A DNA stretch of 64,000 bases from Candidatus Zixiibacteriota bacterium (GCA_024280775.1 JAJRPM010000007.1:108533-172532), one strand, 5' to 3'; shown: positions 1-9,974, numbered from the stretch's first letter. Made by a program: numbers and translations. The notes: generated from the letters alone by a model not told the origin.

Positions 1-436
1 ATGAAACATCAACGTATGCAGTGTCGCCCAGAATCTCTTCATCACCTACCACGCGCTGAAACTTAAACCAAGTCAGCTTAGTCAAACCATCATTGGTAAG
101 ATCATCAAAAATCTGCTTCGGTGAAGTAAACACCCGTGGTGTATCCAGATTCAAGGCATAATCGAGTTGCCGGGATTCCATCAAAGCCTGCAAGTCCAGC
201 ACATTCGCCAACACTGGCACCTCATCACGCTCCATCGCCCCGAAAAGCTCAATCACCACACGACGAGGAGATTGGGAAACATCGCTGGAGCAACCTGCAA
301 TTGGCAAATATGCGCCAAAAACGCCGACCCATAGGATGAAGAACCGCAACCCGAGGCGCAAAGAACTCACTTGCCTTCTAGCTTTTTTGACGCTTCCTCT
401 TTTCCCGCTCTCACTGCTTAGTACATTCACTGACAT
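1..436 (-). CDS. Putative lipoprotein, C-terminus cut by the window edge
   Basis: An open frame on the minus strand runs from an ATG at 436 off the left edge with no stop, so only about 145 N-terminal residues are visible. They start with a basic stretch (KRGSVKKARRQ), then a hydrophobic segment ending in PIAGC at about residues 47-51, which looks like a lipobox followed by SSDVSQSP. The mature part continues as an ordinary soluble sequence (VVIELFGAMERDEVPVLANV). A second in-frame ATG lies three codons upstream at 445, and neither start has a decisive ribosome site. It is probably a lipidated periplasmic or outer-membrane protein. I do not recognise the family. The next gene downstream of it is outside the window. 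Confidence 0.6.
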   Translation of the reverse strand, partial: MSVNVLSSESGKRGSVKKARRQVSSLRLGLRFFILWVGVFGAYLPIAGCSSDVSQSPRRVVIELFGAMERDEVPVLANVLDLQALMESRQLDYALNLDTPRVFTSPKQIFDDLTNDGLTKLTWFKFQRVVGDEEILGDTAYVDVS

Positions 437-583
437 ACTGACCATCCCCGCTCTTATGCAAGATCTCTTTTCTACCGTAATCGCCATAAACTCACTAAGG
501 AGAATGACAACGTAACGCCAAAAGCGCTCGCGATCAAATAACAGCCCGGAAGCCCTACTGGCAACAATAACAACCCTCGGGAT

Positions 584-603
584 AAAACTCGCAAACCCGC
601 GAG
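584..603 (-). terminator. Weak rho-independent terminator
   Basis: Read on the minus strand, CTCGC and GCGAG form a 5-bp stem with a GGGTTT loop, followed by TTTTAT. It lies just past the stop of the PorV-like gene, so it probably ends that transcript. The short stem makes the call modest. Confidence 0.4.
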
Positions 604-618
604 GTAGTCGCCTAATAA

Positions 619-1638
619 CTAATAGAAAAACGGATCAAAATTGTGCGAGATAGTAATGCGATGCGATTCGCCAAGGTTGTTCATAGGAGTAAAGGCATAG
701 CCGATTTCATAGCGTTCCAGCTTAAATCCGAGGCCAAACGAAAAGCCTGCAATTGATGACTTATCAGCCAGAGTCTTGAAATTCTCACCAAAGCTAGTCC
801 AGCCGGCTCGAATTACCAGTTTCTCAATTTCATCATATTCGGCCCCGACCGCAAAATAGACATCGTTATCAAAAGGCTTGATAGCATCGGCAGATAACGT
901 AACCGGCACACCGCGTGGTCGACCAGCGGCCCCAACTCTCACAACCGCAGGTAGAGGCTCTTTAGTTCCTCCATTGGTAAAGGCCGAAAATGTCGCCCCC
1001 AAATTCTGGACAACCAGCCCCACTGAACCAAAGCCACGCTTACGAAGCTCATGATTTCTTTTCCGGATTGTATAGCGCAATCCCAAATCGACTGCTCCAC
1101 CAGTAGAAGTAAACGAATCAAAGTTTGAATATACAATCTTGGCATTAGCCCCCGCCTGCAGTTTTTTCCCCAGCCTGCGTGAGTAGTGACCACCAAAAAC
1201 CAAAGTGGCCGCCCCGAAATCACCTAACTCCGCTCCTGCTATATCAGTGCGCACAAAATTCCCGAAGTTTCTATAGCGCATAAATACGCCGACTTTCTGG
1301 CCACTCTTATCGGTTACATCATCTCGATTAAGAGGATGTATGTAACCCAGAAATCCTGTATTGATTCCTGCAACAAAATTCTGATAGCCAGTAGTCAAAC
1401 GACGACCATCAAGCGCGGCGATTCCGGCGGGATTATAGAAAAGCGCCGATGCATCATCAGATAACCCGGTAAACGCCCCGCCCAACCCAACTGCCCTAGC
1501 CCCGACATCACTCTTGAGAAAATTGAAATTACGCGTCCCGACTCTACTATTGGTTTCATCCGCCAAAACCAAACCGGAAACCAAACTTAATGACAGCCCG
1601 CCAATTAGGGAAAACACCAAAACTTTTGAGAATCTCAT
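619..1638 (-). CDS. PorV/PorQ-like outer-membrane protein
   Basis: 339 residues with an N-terminal signal peptide (about 1-26, ending VLADE). Next comes the motif LSDDASALFYNPAG at about 59-72, which is typical of the PorV/PorQ (UPF0164-like) family of FadL-related outer-membrane barrels. The rest is alternating beta sequence ending in HNFDPFFY, with the terminal aromatic residue expected of a barrel. In Bacteroidota PorV works with the type IX secretion system, but no secretion-core gene is visible here, so its role is open. The start at 1638 is chosen because GGTGGA lies just upstream and the signal peptide begins there. The open frame extends 33 codons further with no such support. It appears to be monocistronic. 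Confidence 0.75.
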   Translation of the reverse strand: MRFSKVLVFSLIGGLSLSLVSGLVLADETNSRVGTRNFNFLKSDVGARAVGLGGAFTGLSDDASALFYNPAGIAALDGRRLTTGYQNFVAGINTGFLGYIHPLNRDDVTDKSGQKVGVFMRYRNFGNFVRTDIAGAELGDFGAATLVFGGHYSRRLGKKLQAGANAKIVYSNFDSFTSTGGAVDLGLRYTIRKRNHELRKRGFGSVGLVVQNLGATFSAFTNGGTKEPLPAVVRVGAAGRPRGVPVTLSADAIKPFDNDVYFAVGAEYDEIEKLVIRAGWTSFGENFKTLADKSSIAGFSFGLGFKLERYEIGYAFTPMNNLGESHRITISHNFDPFFY

Positions 1639-2058
1639 CAGAATCCACCAAATAAGAGAATTTGTAATAGAATTATTAGTCCATAAGTTTATCTGTCGTA
1701 ACAAACACAAAGCAACCGCACAAGCCATAATAAGCAAATTGTATGACTCTCGCCAGTGAAATTGGAGAGGATATATCCACTAGACTACTGTTACTCAGTG
1801 AGCGTCCATGAAACGTCAAAGCCCCAGACCATTCACCTCAACTACTCCAATATCACTATCAACCTAACGCAGAATCAGCAACGACACACTAGTGACGGCT
1901 TCTCCCTGTGAGTAAAAGCAAGAAAACAGGCAAATCACTACATCGACACCCATATATTACCAAACGAACCCATTTTTGCTCATGCCAAAACCCAAGGGAT
2001 GAAGAGAAAAGAGTTGATGTGGAAGGATGTGAAAAGAAGGAGATGGAAAGTAGCAACT
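1639..2058. other. Intergenic stretch, no gene seen
   Basis: This 420-base stretch lies between the PorV-like gene and lptE, both on the minus strand. It should hold the promoter of the PorV-like gene and the 3' end of the hut-lptE transcript. I see no convincing promoter, hairpin terminator or coding frame. Confidence 0.5.
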
Positions 2059-2601
2059 CTACCAATCGCTACGGGTAGTCTTATTGAGGATATCTGTTAC
2101 AATCAAGTCGGTGGCGCGGAGTTGGCCGTCTTCTTCGGTTTGAGTGGCGGCGTCATAGATTCCTTCTTGAGTGAAAGTCTCTTTCCAGATTTCCTGCTCA
2201 GATTCTCTCTTGCGCAGGGTCAGCTCAACGGTCAATGTCACTTTGTATTCGGTAACCTGATCTGATTCGTCAAAGGCATTTGGCCGGCGGCTGTAAGCAG
2301 TCAAAGCCCCGCTGAGAATCGCCTCGGCGCTTGACGAACTGACAACCTCTATTGTGCCGTCAGATATCATAGCCTCAACAACCAACTCAGTGATACGATC
2401 AGCTATACCAGCTTGATTGGAATTATTCTCGAGTTGTTCAATAGCGATACTCTCAACAAGAGCGCCACCTGAGCTCTTGAAACTATAAACGCAGGAAGAC
2501 AGCAAAAAAGAAAAAAGCAGGAGAGTGATAGTGACAGGCACAGCGCGTAGCGCCACTACTTTGCTATGGATTCTTGAAACTCTGAGAGCGCCATTACCCA
2601 T
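2059..2601 (-). CDS. lptE: LptE-like LPS-assembly lipoprotein
   Basis: 180 residues. The N-terminus is basic, followed by a hydrophobic segment ending in LLSSC at about residues 33-37 (lipobox), then VYSFKSSGG and a compact alpha/beta domain with AIEQLENNSNQAG. That matches the LptE family, whose members plug the LptD barrel and help insert LPS in the outer membrane. The ATG at 2601 lies 4 bases past the hutI stop and has GAG seven bases upstream. A TTG further up (2625) would overlap hutI by 20 bases and is less likely. The tight junction with hutI implies a shared transcript. Assignment rests on the N-terminal pattern and length, not on an alignment. Confidence 0.7.
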   Translation of the reverse strand: MGNGALRVSRIHSKVVALRAVPVTITLLLFSFLLSSCVYSFKSSGGALVESIAIEQLENNSNQAGIADRITELVVEAMISDGTIEVVSSSSAEAILSGALTAYSRRPNAFDESDQVTEYKVTLTVELTLRKRESEQEIWKETFTQEGIYDAATQTEEDGQLRATDLIVTDILNKTTRSDW

Positions 2602-2605
2602 ATCA

Positions 2606-3958
2606 TCACTCTTTATCGGAGACAACTAACTTACCAGACTTTACTACATTTGTTACCAGATTCACACCATAATGATAAGGAATCTCACGATAGTCCTTCG
2701 CATCCCATACCACAAAGTCAGCATGACGGCCTTCTTCGAGCTGGCCGCGCTCACCGGCAAGACCAAGCGCCACAGCGCCATTGACAGTCGCCGCAGAAAG
2801 CGCCTCGGCGGGACTCATGCGGTAATGCAAACATCCCAAAGAGACCATCATAGCCATCGACTCAGAATAATTCGAACCGGGATTACAGTCAGTAGCAAGA
2901 GCCACGATACCACCCTTGCTAATCAAATCACGAGCCGGAGCGTATTTGCCCAACCCCAGGCTATAACTGGTGCCCGGCAACAATGTCGCAACAGTATTCG
3001 AGGAGGACAGCGCCTTGATTCCCGGTTTGGAAACCGCAATCAAATGGTCCGCGGATACCGCGCCAAGCTTAACAGCCAACTCTGCGCCACCGCTGGATTT
3101 CAATTCATCGGCATGCAACTTGAACCGCAAGCCATACTTTCCAGCCGCTTCGAGAATCCTGCCGGTCTCTTCAACAGTAAAGACTCCCTCCTCGCAGAAC
3201 ACATCACAAAACCGCGCCAGATTCTGCTTGGCAACCTCGGGAATCATCTCTTCGATGAGAATCTTTATATACTCTTCACGATTGGAGCGGAATTCATCAG
3301 GAACTTCATGAGCCCCAAGAAAAGTGGGAATAATCTCTATCGGATGTCGCTCATTCCAATAACGAATTGTCTCCAGCGACATCAATTCAGAGCGAGTCGA
3401 AAGACCATAGCCCGACTTAGCCTCGACGGTGGTGGTGCCCAATGACAACATCCTATCGAGACGCTTGCGCAATTCGCTTCGTAGAGTCTCCTCACCGGAA
3501 GCGCGCAAGTCGCGCACCGATGCGCGGATTCCGCCCTCTGCCCCAGCGATATCCATATAGGATTTCCCCTGCAAGCGCAGTTCGAATTCCTTTTCGCGAG
3601 TCATATTGAAAACCGGATGTGTATGACTATCCACAAACCCCGGCGTCACCAGTCCGCCCTGTGCGTCAATCAACTCACACTGCGGCGCCACCGGAACGCG
3701 ACCTTCAACTTCGTCACTCGGGCCAATAGCCAAAATACGGTCCCCGGCGACGGCAATCCCTGCATTTTCAAGTATGCCCAAGTCATTGAGCGCCGGCCCA
3801 ATACGAGGAGCCGGGCCACGCATAGTCACCAGCTGGCCGATGTGCTTAACCATCAAAGTCGCCCGCGAAGGCGGGCCAACAGGCTTACCGTGGATAAATC
3901 TTACTTCCGACTCGGGAAGGAATCCGTCACTACTATCAGATGCCGATGTCAACGCCAT
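2606..3958 (-). CDS. hutI: Imidazolonepropionase
   Basis: 450 residues from the first ATG. It hydrolyses 4-imidazolone-5-propionate to N-formimino-glutamate, the third step of histidine breakdown in the cytoplasm. The amidohydrolase fold is clear: a metal-binding HTH pair in VDSHTHPVF (H112, H114), FKLHADE near 280, VSADHL near 305 and ATDCNPGS near 358. The family normally starts close to LVTMRGPAP, so the first 35 residues are extra. An internal ATG at 3853 would give about 415 residues. Neither start has a clear ribosome site. It lies 110 bases downstream of hutU and 4 bases before lptE. hutH and the last step of the pathway are not in the window. Confidence 0.92.
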   Translation of the reverse strand: MALTSASDSSDGFLPESEVRFIHGKPVGPPSRATLMVKHIGQLVTMRGPAPRIGPALNDLGILENAGIAVAGDRILAIGPSDEVEGRVPVAPQCELIDAQGGLVTPGFVDSHTHPVFNMTREKEFELRLQGKSYMDIAGAEGGIRASVRDLRASGEETLRSELRKRLDRMLSLGTTTVEAKSGYGLSTRSELMSLETIRYWNERHPIEIIPTFLGAHEVPDEFRSNREEYIKILIEEMIPEVAKQNLARFCDVFCEEGVFTVEETGRILEAAGKYGLRFKLHADELKSSGGAELAVKLGAVSADHLIAVSKPGIKALSSSNTVATLLPGTSYSLGLGKYAPARDLISKGGIVALATDCNPGSNYSESMAMMVSLGCLHYRMSPAEALSAATVNGAVALGLAGERGQLEEGRHADFVVWDAKDYREIPYHYGVNLVTNVVKSGKLVVSDKE

Positions 3959-4068
3959 TGTATTACCGTATTTCCCATATGGTTTCTTCGAGAGCTATGA
4001 AGAAATTGTAATCAGCTAACATTCGAAAGCGAATCAACCCTATCGCTAAGAACTATCTGAATATGCAC

Positions 4069-5733
4069 TTAAATCGAAGGTAATTGTATCTTTTTCTTTT
4101 TGGCGAAATCAATGGCCTCGGAATACCCGGCGTCAGCATGACGCATCACTCCGGTTCCCGGGTCATTGGTCAGGGTGCGCTGTAACCGAACACCCGTCTC
4201 CTTAGCGCCATCGGCGACTATTACCATACCGGAATGGATTGAGTTACCAATCCCCACTCCGCCGCCGTGGTGAATCGACACCCAACTAGCCCCCGAGGCA
4301 GTATTGAGCATGGCATTGAGCAACGGCCAATCGGCAATTGCATCGGAGCCGTCTTTCATGCTCTCGGTTTCACGATTCGGGCTGGCCACTGAGCCGCAAT
4401 CGAGATGGTCGCGTCCAATAACTATCGGCGCAGAAATATCGCCTTTGGCAACAGCATTGTTAATCAGCTCGCCGAACTTGGCGCGATCTCCATAACCAAG
4501 CCAGCAGATTCTAGCTGGCAATCCCTGAAAAGGAATCTTCTCCCGAGCCATCTTAATCCACCGACAAAGTGATTTGTTTTCTTTGAATTCTGAGAGAATA
4601 ATATCGTCGGTGAAATGAATATCTTTCGGATTACCAGAGAGAGCCACCCAGCGAAACGGGCCGCGGCCGGTACAAAACAGGGGGCGAATGTATTCCGGCA
4701 CAAAACCGGCAAACGCAAATGCCTCACGATAACCGCCTACTTCGGCCTGTCCGCGCAAGTTGTTACCATAGTCGAAAACAACACTGCCGGCCTTCTTGAA
4801 ACGAACCATAGCCTCGCAGTGACGCACCATTGTCTCATACGAACGTCGTATATATTCCTTCGGAGATTTCTCGCGCAGAGCCTCGGCTTCTTTTAGTGTC
4901 ATCTCCTGCGGCACATAGCCGTTGAGTTCATCATGAGCGCTGGTTTGGTCAGTTACAATACTCGGCAAGAGCCCACGACGGAATATCTCTGGAAATATCT
5001 CGCCACAATTGCCAACCAAACCTATTGAAATCGGCTTTTTGCTCTTAATCGAATCTTTGACCAGCTTAATGGCCCTATCGAGTTCTTTGACTTTAATATC
5101 GCAATAGCCATCCTTGACCCGACGATTGATTCGTGACTCGTCAATCTCAACACAAAGAACCGTAGCGCCATTGAGAGTGCCAGCCAATGGTTGCGCTCCC
5201 CCCATGCCGCCCATGCCGCCAGTGAGAATCCACTTGCCCGAAAGGTTTCCGCCAAAATGTTTCTCAGCGGCCGCGGCGAAAGTTTCGAATGTCCCCTGCA
5301 GAATCCCCTGGGCCCCGATATATATCCAACTACCGGCGGTCATTTGGGCGTACATTGTCAGGCCGAGCTTCTCCAATTCACGGAATTTCTCCCAGGTCGC
5401 ATAGGCCGGGACCAAGTGTGAATTCGCAAGAATGACTCTTGGTGAATATGGGTGAGTTTGAAAAACGCCGACTGGCTTGCCGGATTGAATCAATAGAGTT
5501 TCATCGTTCTTGAGCTTCTTGAGCGACTTCACAATATCGGCATAAGCTTGCCAATTGCGCGCGGCCTTGCCTGAGCCGCCGTAGACAATTAAGTCTTGCG
5601 GTTTTTCCGCCACTTCCTCGCTAAGGTTGTTTTGCAACATGCGCAAAGCGGCTTCCTGAGCCCATCCCTGACAAGAGAGCTTGGAGCCATGAGCGGGCTT
5701 TACCGGCTTGTATGTAGTATCAGATAATTCCAT
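4069..5733 (-). CDS. hutU: Urocanate hydratase (urocanase)
   Basis: 554 residues, the usual urocanase length of about 555. It converts urocanate to imidazolonepropionate using tightly bound NAD+. The NAD-binding glycine-rich run [15 protein letters not shown] (about 171-185), [11 protein letters not shown] (51-61) and the active-site region [16 protein letters not shown] are all present. The start at 5733 gives the family-typical beginning [11 protein letters not shown] and has GGGG four bases upstream. In-frame starts further up (5769, 5832) would add unrelated residues. It is the first gene of a minus-strand unit hutU-hutI-lptE. The 237 bases between it and the divergent gene at 5970 should contain promoters for both, but I cannot identify them with confidence. 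Confidence 0.95.
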   Translation of the reverse strand: MELSDTTYKPVKPAHGSKLSCQGWAQEAALRMLQNNLSEEVAEKPQDLIVYGGSGKAARNWQAYADIVKSLKKLKNDETLLIQSGKPVGVFQTHPYSPRVILANSHLVPAYATWEKFRELEKLGLTMYAQMTAGSWIYIGAQGILQGTFETFAAAAEKHFGGNLSGKWILTGGMGGMGGAQPLAGTLNGATVLCVEIDESRINRRVKDGYCDIKVKELDRAIKLVKDSIKSKKPISIGLVGNCGEIFPEIFRRGLLPSIVTDQTSAHDELNGYVPQEMTLKEAEALREKSPKEYIRRSYETMVRHCEAMVRFKKAGSVVFDYGNNLRGQAEVGGYREAFAFAGFVPEYIRPLFCTGRGPFRWVALSGNPKDIHFTDDIILSEFKENKSLCRWIKMAREKIPFQGLPARICWLGYGDRAKFGELINNAVAKGDISAPIVIGRDHLDCGSVASPNRETESMKDGSDAIADWPLLNAMLNTASGASWVSIHHGGGVGIGNSIHSGMVIVADGAKETGVRLQRTLTNDPGTGVMRHADAGYSEAIDFAKKKKIQLPSI

Positions 5734-5969
5734 TGTCCCCCGAAAGATAATTCCAAGTTGGCTTTTCATTTGTCCCCTGGAAAGCGGCTTTGAATATAAT
5801 GATGTCGCGCCTGTCACGCAATGTGAGCGCATGTATTGCGCAAGCTCATACGTGGGCAGACAAAAATCTTTGGCTTTAGAGACTAGATGCGTGTATCATT
5901 GACCAGCGCGCTTGACGAAGCGCAAAATATCCAGCATTACCTGTATCAACACTATCAAGAGAATCTCAC

Positions 5970-6683
5970 ATGAAATTGCCCAAATCAATATATCCCAGCC
6001 GTAGCAGAATAGGCGCAATCTCAATTCTCGCCACAGTTTTGCTTTGTGGCATGCTCACAAACGTTTTTGGGATTAGCGAAAAGAAAATAAGGGCCATCCG
6101 TGGACGAGCGGAGGCTTTGCAGGCTATGCTCAAACTTGACCAAATACAAACCGACTCACTGGAAATTATTCTTCGCCAAACCTTTGAGCAAGGCGAACTG
6201 CACAAAGAGCGCTATGACGATGACTACTACAACTTGGCGCTGGAGAATCTCAAGGAAATGGACACCATGCGAGCGCAAGTGGACGCTCTGCTGGCTCCAC
6301 GGCAGAGAAAACAATATCACTCACTGCAAAAAGAGCAGCCAGTCAGATATTCTTCGCGCAAGACAGAGGTATTGGCCCGTCGTCTACTTCTAGATAGCTC
6401 CCAGACTCGCATTGTCGATGCAATTCTCTCCTATTCTGAACAGGACATCAAGAGAATTCAGCATGAAGCCAAACGTAAAGCAGGTGGGTTCGCTAATGGA
6501 CTAGGCTCGGTGGATGAACGTAGCTCCATGCTACGCAGGAGGTCGAAATTGATAAAATCCCATGAGGCAATCGAAAAAGTCCTGACCAAGGCTCAGAAAA
6601 AAGAATTCAAGGAATATCGGGAAGAGCAAATGGAAATGTTTCGCCCGCACGGCTCCGGAAGAGGGCCTAACGGAGACTTTTGA
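5970..6683 (+). CDS. Exported Spy/CpxP-like protein with duplicated helical unit
   Basis: 237 residues with an N-terminal membrane segment or signal (about 15-34, ending NVFGISE) and then an all-helical, highly charged sequence. Two similar halves are visible. Each has a stretch of the type L-x-L-D-x-x-Q-T followed 60-70 residues later by LLAPRQRKQYHSL (about 106-118) or VLTKAQKKEFKEY (about 209-221). These resemble the 'LTPEQ' motifs of periplasmic Spy/CpxP-family chaperones and metal sensors. I infer a periplasmic chaperone-like or stress protein. No metal-binding cluster is obvious. It stands alone, divergent from hutU and 110 bases before the DUF4416 gene. Confidence 0.6.
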   Translation: MKLPKSIYPSRSRIGAISILATVLLCGMLTNVFGISEKKIRAIRGRAEALQAMLKLDQIQTDSLEIILRQTFEQGELHKERYDDDYYNLALENLKEMDTMRAQVDALLAPRQRKQYHSLQKEQPVRYSSRKTEVLARRLLLDSSQTRIVDAILSYSEQDIKRIQHEAKRKAGGFANGLGSVDERSSMLRRRSKLIKSHEAIEKVLTKAQKKEFKEYREEQMEMFRPHGSGRGPNGDF

Positions 6684-6793
6684 GAGGCTCTACTCTTGAA
6701 ATCCAGGTTTTCTTAAGTCCACAAAATTTTCTTGACGTATATCAGCAAAAAAAGCTGGCGTAATAACTCTCAACATCGCATATCAATGTCAGC

Positions 6794-7360
6794 ATGAAGT
6801 TACTGGCAAAAAGCTCAACGGCGCGACTACTGGTTTCCGCCATATATAATGACCGAACAATCCTCGAGAAAGCTCTAGATGCCCTCGAAAAGCAATTCGG
6901 GCGGATTGACGCAGAGACCGAAGAATCAGAATTCCTGCATACTCGCGCCTATGTAGAAGAGATGGGTGAGGGCCTCAAACGCCGCTTTTTCTCATTCGTA
7001 AAACCCATAAATCCGGCAAACCTTGCTGGCGCCAAGGAGCTAACTTCCAAAATAGAGACAAAACTGGCAGACCGTGTCTCGAATCTTGACTTCCGCAAGG
7101 TGAACATCGACCCGATTATGCTCGGCTCTACCGGTTTGACTTTGGCTACCAAAAAAGACGCCACATACCGGATTTGTATAGGCAAAGAAATCTACGCCGA
7201 AAAAACCCTCGCCCTGGTAGGCCGGAAATTTATGCCCTTCCCCTGGACGCACCCGGACTATATGGAGCCGGATGTTCAAGAGTTCCTTGAATACACCCTT
7301 GCCGGGATAGAGACTTTCCCCTCAGAATTCGCCAAACATATTTCAATGAATATGTTCTAA
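6794..7360 (+). CDS. DUF4416 family protein
   Basis: 188 residues, soluble, no signal. The layout matches DUF4416 as I know it: a start of the form KLLAKSSTARLLVSAIYND, a central EMGEGLKRRFFSF, then NIDPIMLGSTGLTLATKKD, a conserved IGKEIYAEKTL and PFPWTHPDYM near the end. The function of this family is unknown. It occurs as a cytoplasmic single-domain protein in many deep-branching bacteria. No ribosome site is obvious before the ATG. It may follow the Spy-like gene on one transcript, though the 110-base gap makes that uncertain. Confidence 0.8.
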   Translation: MKLLAKSSTARLLVSAIYNDRTILEKALDALEKQFGRIDAETEESEFLHTRAYVEEMGEGLKRRFFSFVKPINPANLAGAKELTSKIETKLADRVSNLDFRKVNIDPIMLGSTGLTLATKKDATYRICIGKEIYAEKTLALVGRKFMPFPWTHPDYMEPDVQEFLEYTLAGIETFPSEFAKHISMNMF

Positions 7361-7548
7361 CTGACAGCCATCACAACCCGTATCGAAATGTAGTATATAT
7401 TGTTGCGAACCTGCTGACTTTGTCGGCGGTTATGCTTTTATTAGGAATCGTTATCGCTATGCAGGCGCTTTTCGATTCCTGCCCGGCTACAAGAAGTCAA
7501 TGATTCTGATTGTTCTAACTTCTACCCAAAAATACGGTCAACGAATAA

Positions 7549-9930
7549 ATGAAACTTTTCCGCAAATCACATCGACATAACAAAGCGCTGGTAACTTTCA
7601 TGGGCGCGCTGATAATTTGCGCAGGACTAGTTCCGGCTCTCGCCCAAACCGTCTCAGCTCGCTCCTACCGAATCGCGTATTTCGAACCCGGCGACTATGC
7701 ATTCTACCGAACGCTTCAGGGTGAGTATCGTAAGATGCTCTTGGAGAAGGCCCCCAAGGGTGTCAAAATCATATTCCCGCCTGATGGGTACAAGACCGCC
7801 GAATGGGACCGCCAAAAGTCACGACAGATGGCCAAAGAGCTAGCTCGCAATCGAAATGTGGATTTGATAGTTACTATGGGCCCGTGGGCGGTTGAGGACT
7901 TGCTCGACGCTGGCTGCAAAAAACCAATCGTGGCAATGGGTCGTTTCGACCCCATTCTGGAAGGACTCGCTGAAAGTGACGGACGGCCTCTGTATAAGAA
8001 CCTCACAGTTCGTATCCGACCGGGGAAAATCCAATCAGATTTAGCGGCGCTGACATCTCTATATCCATCGAAGCGCATCGGCCTGCTCTACTTTCCTGCC
8101 GGAAAAGAATCAGCGGTGGTTGAAAACTATGTAAGTCGCATTGCAGAGAAACATGGTTCAAGAATAATTACCGCGCCGCTTAAACCAGGCGAAGACAAGT
8201 ATCACTTCTTCAAAAAGCTCGCCGAGATTACCAACAAGGTTGACGCTCTATACTTAACACCTCTATACGGAATGCCGCTTGACCAAATCAACGGCTTCTT
8301 TCAACAACTCAAGATTAGTCGCATTCCGGCTTTCAGCTCAGAGGGACTGGCGCAAGTTGAACGCGGGGCCTTTGGCTCGAACACCGCATATAATGTATAT
8401 GGACTCGCAAGGTATCATGCGGAAAAGACTTTTAAGATTCTGCAAGGCGCTTCGCCGCAATCATTACCGACTGTTTTCAGAGACGGCCGCAGATTGATAA
8501 TTAACCTGGCAGTATGTAAAGAATTGGGCATAGACCCTCCCTCGGCGTTAGTCGCTGAGGCGCGGTTGCTGGATGCGCCCAGCAATCCATCCGCGAGACT
8601 CTTTACCGTTAAAGACGCAATCAACGAAGCGTCATTGGTAAACCCGGCCTATCTCGGCGACGACGAAGCGCTGGGTGTGGCCAAAGCCCAAATCGGTGAA
8701 AAACGCGCCGGTATTTTCCCTAAACTATTCGCCAGCGCCTATGCGCGAGGATATAGCGATGATCCACCCGCAAATGCGTTTCCCAGGGACGCATTGGGCA
8801 AAAACGGCTATGAAATTACTTTGCAGCAAACACTTTTCGATTTGGGAACTTTCAAATCTATTACGCTCGCCCAAAAGGATTACCAAACCTCTGAGGCCTT
8901 ACGTGAGATACAAAAAGCGGATTTTGAGTATTCTGTAGCGATGGCCTATCTAAGTCTCGCGAGAGCCTACGATGTTCGTGAGGTGTTCGAAGAGTTCCGC
9001 GAGAGAACACATCACGCTTTGCAAATAGCTCTCACACATTTCGAATTGAAAACCGCCGAGAGGCCTGAATTGGTGCGCTGGGAAGGCCGCAAGGAGAGCG
9101 CTACAGTTGAATTGTTGAAGAAACGTAGTGACATAGAAATCGCAAGCTCCTCATTTTTGGCAAGACTCGGGCGCCCCACCAGAGAGAAATTCACCATAGA
9201 CCGGGGCGAGTTTTCTGAATTGGAATTCAACTATATTCGGCGTAGTGACAGCTCTATGAATAGTGAAGGACTGCGCAACAGCGCTGAGGATTATTGGGTT
9301 TTGGAAGCTATAAAGCGCTCCCCTCTGTTAAAAGCCGCGCATGCGGCGCTGGACCATTCTGCCGCCGAGCTTAGTGTCAACACCGGTCGAGCTTTGCCAA
9401 GAGTATCAGCGAGCGTCGGGTATTTTCAGGATAACTATTTCGACATCAACCCGCCTCTAGGTGTTGATGACAACGGACTAATCGTACAGACTCGAATTAC
9501 AGCGCCGCTATTTGATGGCGGCAAACGTTTGAAAAAACGCTCGCGAATCAAGGCGCGCATTAGTGAATTGGGCTATCGACTCGATGACGCCACCCTCCAG
9601 GTCGCAGAATCAGTGCGACGTGACTTTGCCAAAATGGTCGGAGCTCTCGACCGAGCGCGTTTTGCAATGCGTTCAAGGAAATTCGCATCTGAGGCGCTGG
9701 AGGCGAATTTCACTGATTATGAAAATGATGTGAATTCTAGTGACGAACTCTTTCGCGGACTTGAAGGAGAGCTACGAAGCAACGCCGACGCCATTTATGC
9801 TCGATATGATTTCTTCGCCGCGCAGTTAAAACTCTGGCGTGATGTTGGATATCTCTATGGCGATCGTAGCGGGAGTGACTATCAGGCGACTCTAGAGCGG
9901 CTCCGAAGATATCAAGCCAGTCAACGCTAA
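7549..9930 (+). CDS. Fusion: ABC substrate-binding domain plus TolC-like outer-membrane domain
   Basis: 793 residues. After a signal peptide (about 1-37) comes a domain of about 310 residues (40-350) resembling ABC_sub_bind proteins: YRIAYFEPGDYAFYRTLQGE, then DLIVTMGPWAVEDLL, GLLYFPAGKESAVVENY and FSSEGLAQVERGA. From about 365 to the end the sequence is that of an outer-membrane efflux (OEP/TolC-like) protein: GIFPKLFASAYARGYSDDP, ITLQQTLFDLG and a second repeat with RALPRVSASVGYFQDN and ITAPLFDGGKRLKKR. The reading frame is continuous, so this is a single fused polypeptide. The first part would sit in the periplasm on top of the channel. No ABC permease, ATPase or efflux pump subunit is adjacent. 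Substrate unknown. Confidence 0.75.
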   Translation: MKLFRKSHRHNKALVTFMGALIICAGLVPALAQTVSARSYRIAYFEPGDYAFYRTLQGEYRKMLLEKAPKGVKIIFPPDGYKTAEWDRQKSRQMAKELARNRNVDLIVTMGPWAVEDLLDAGCKKPIVAMGRFDPILEGLAESDGRPLYKNLTVRIRPGKIQSDLAALTSLYPSKRIGLLYFPAGKESAVVENYVSRIAEKHGSRIITAPLKPGEDKYHFFKKLAEITNKVDALYLTPLYGMPLDQINGFFQQLKISRIPAFSSEGLAQVERGAFGSNTAYNVYGLARYHAEKTFKILQGASPQSLPTVFRDGRRLIINLAVCKELGIDPPSALVAEARLLDAPSNPSARLFTVKDAINEASLVNPAYLGDDEALGVAKAQIGEKRAGIFPKLFASAYARGYSDDPPANAFPRDALGKNGYEITLQQTLFDLGTFKSITLAQKDYQTSEALREIQKADFEYSVAMAYLSLARAYDVREVFEEFRERTHHALQIALTHFELKTAERPELVRWEGRKESATVELLKKRSDIEIASSSFLARLGRPTREKFTIDRGEFSELEFNYIRRSDSSMNSEGLRNSAEDYWVLEAIKRSPLLKAAHAALDHSAAELSVNTGRALPRVSASVGYFQDNYFDINPPLGVDDNGLIVQTRITAPLFDGGKRLKKRSRIKARISELGYRLDDATLQVAESVRRDFAKMVGALDRARFAMRSRKFASEALEANFTDYENDVNSSDELFRGLEGELRSNADAIYARYDFFAAQLKLWRDVGYLYGDRSGSDYQATLERLRRYQASQR

Positions 9931-9974
9931 GGTCGTCCGGCGTCCCCGCGAAGCTCCACGTTACCACAATCACA

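Noticed and set aside
2672..3445. 257-codon plus-strand frame antisense to hutI
   Set aside because: A shadow frame in the opposite strand of a clear enzyme gene. No start signal or domain.
7361..7548. Short hydrophobic reading frame (about 23 codons from an ATG near 7432)
   Set aside because: It looks like a membrane peptide, but there is no ribosome site and no independent start. Kept out as unsupported.
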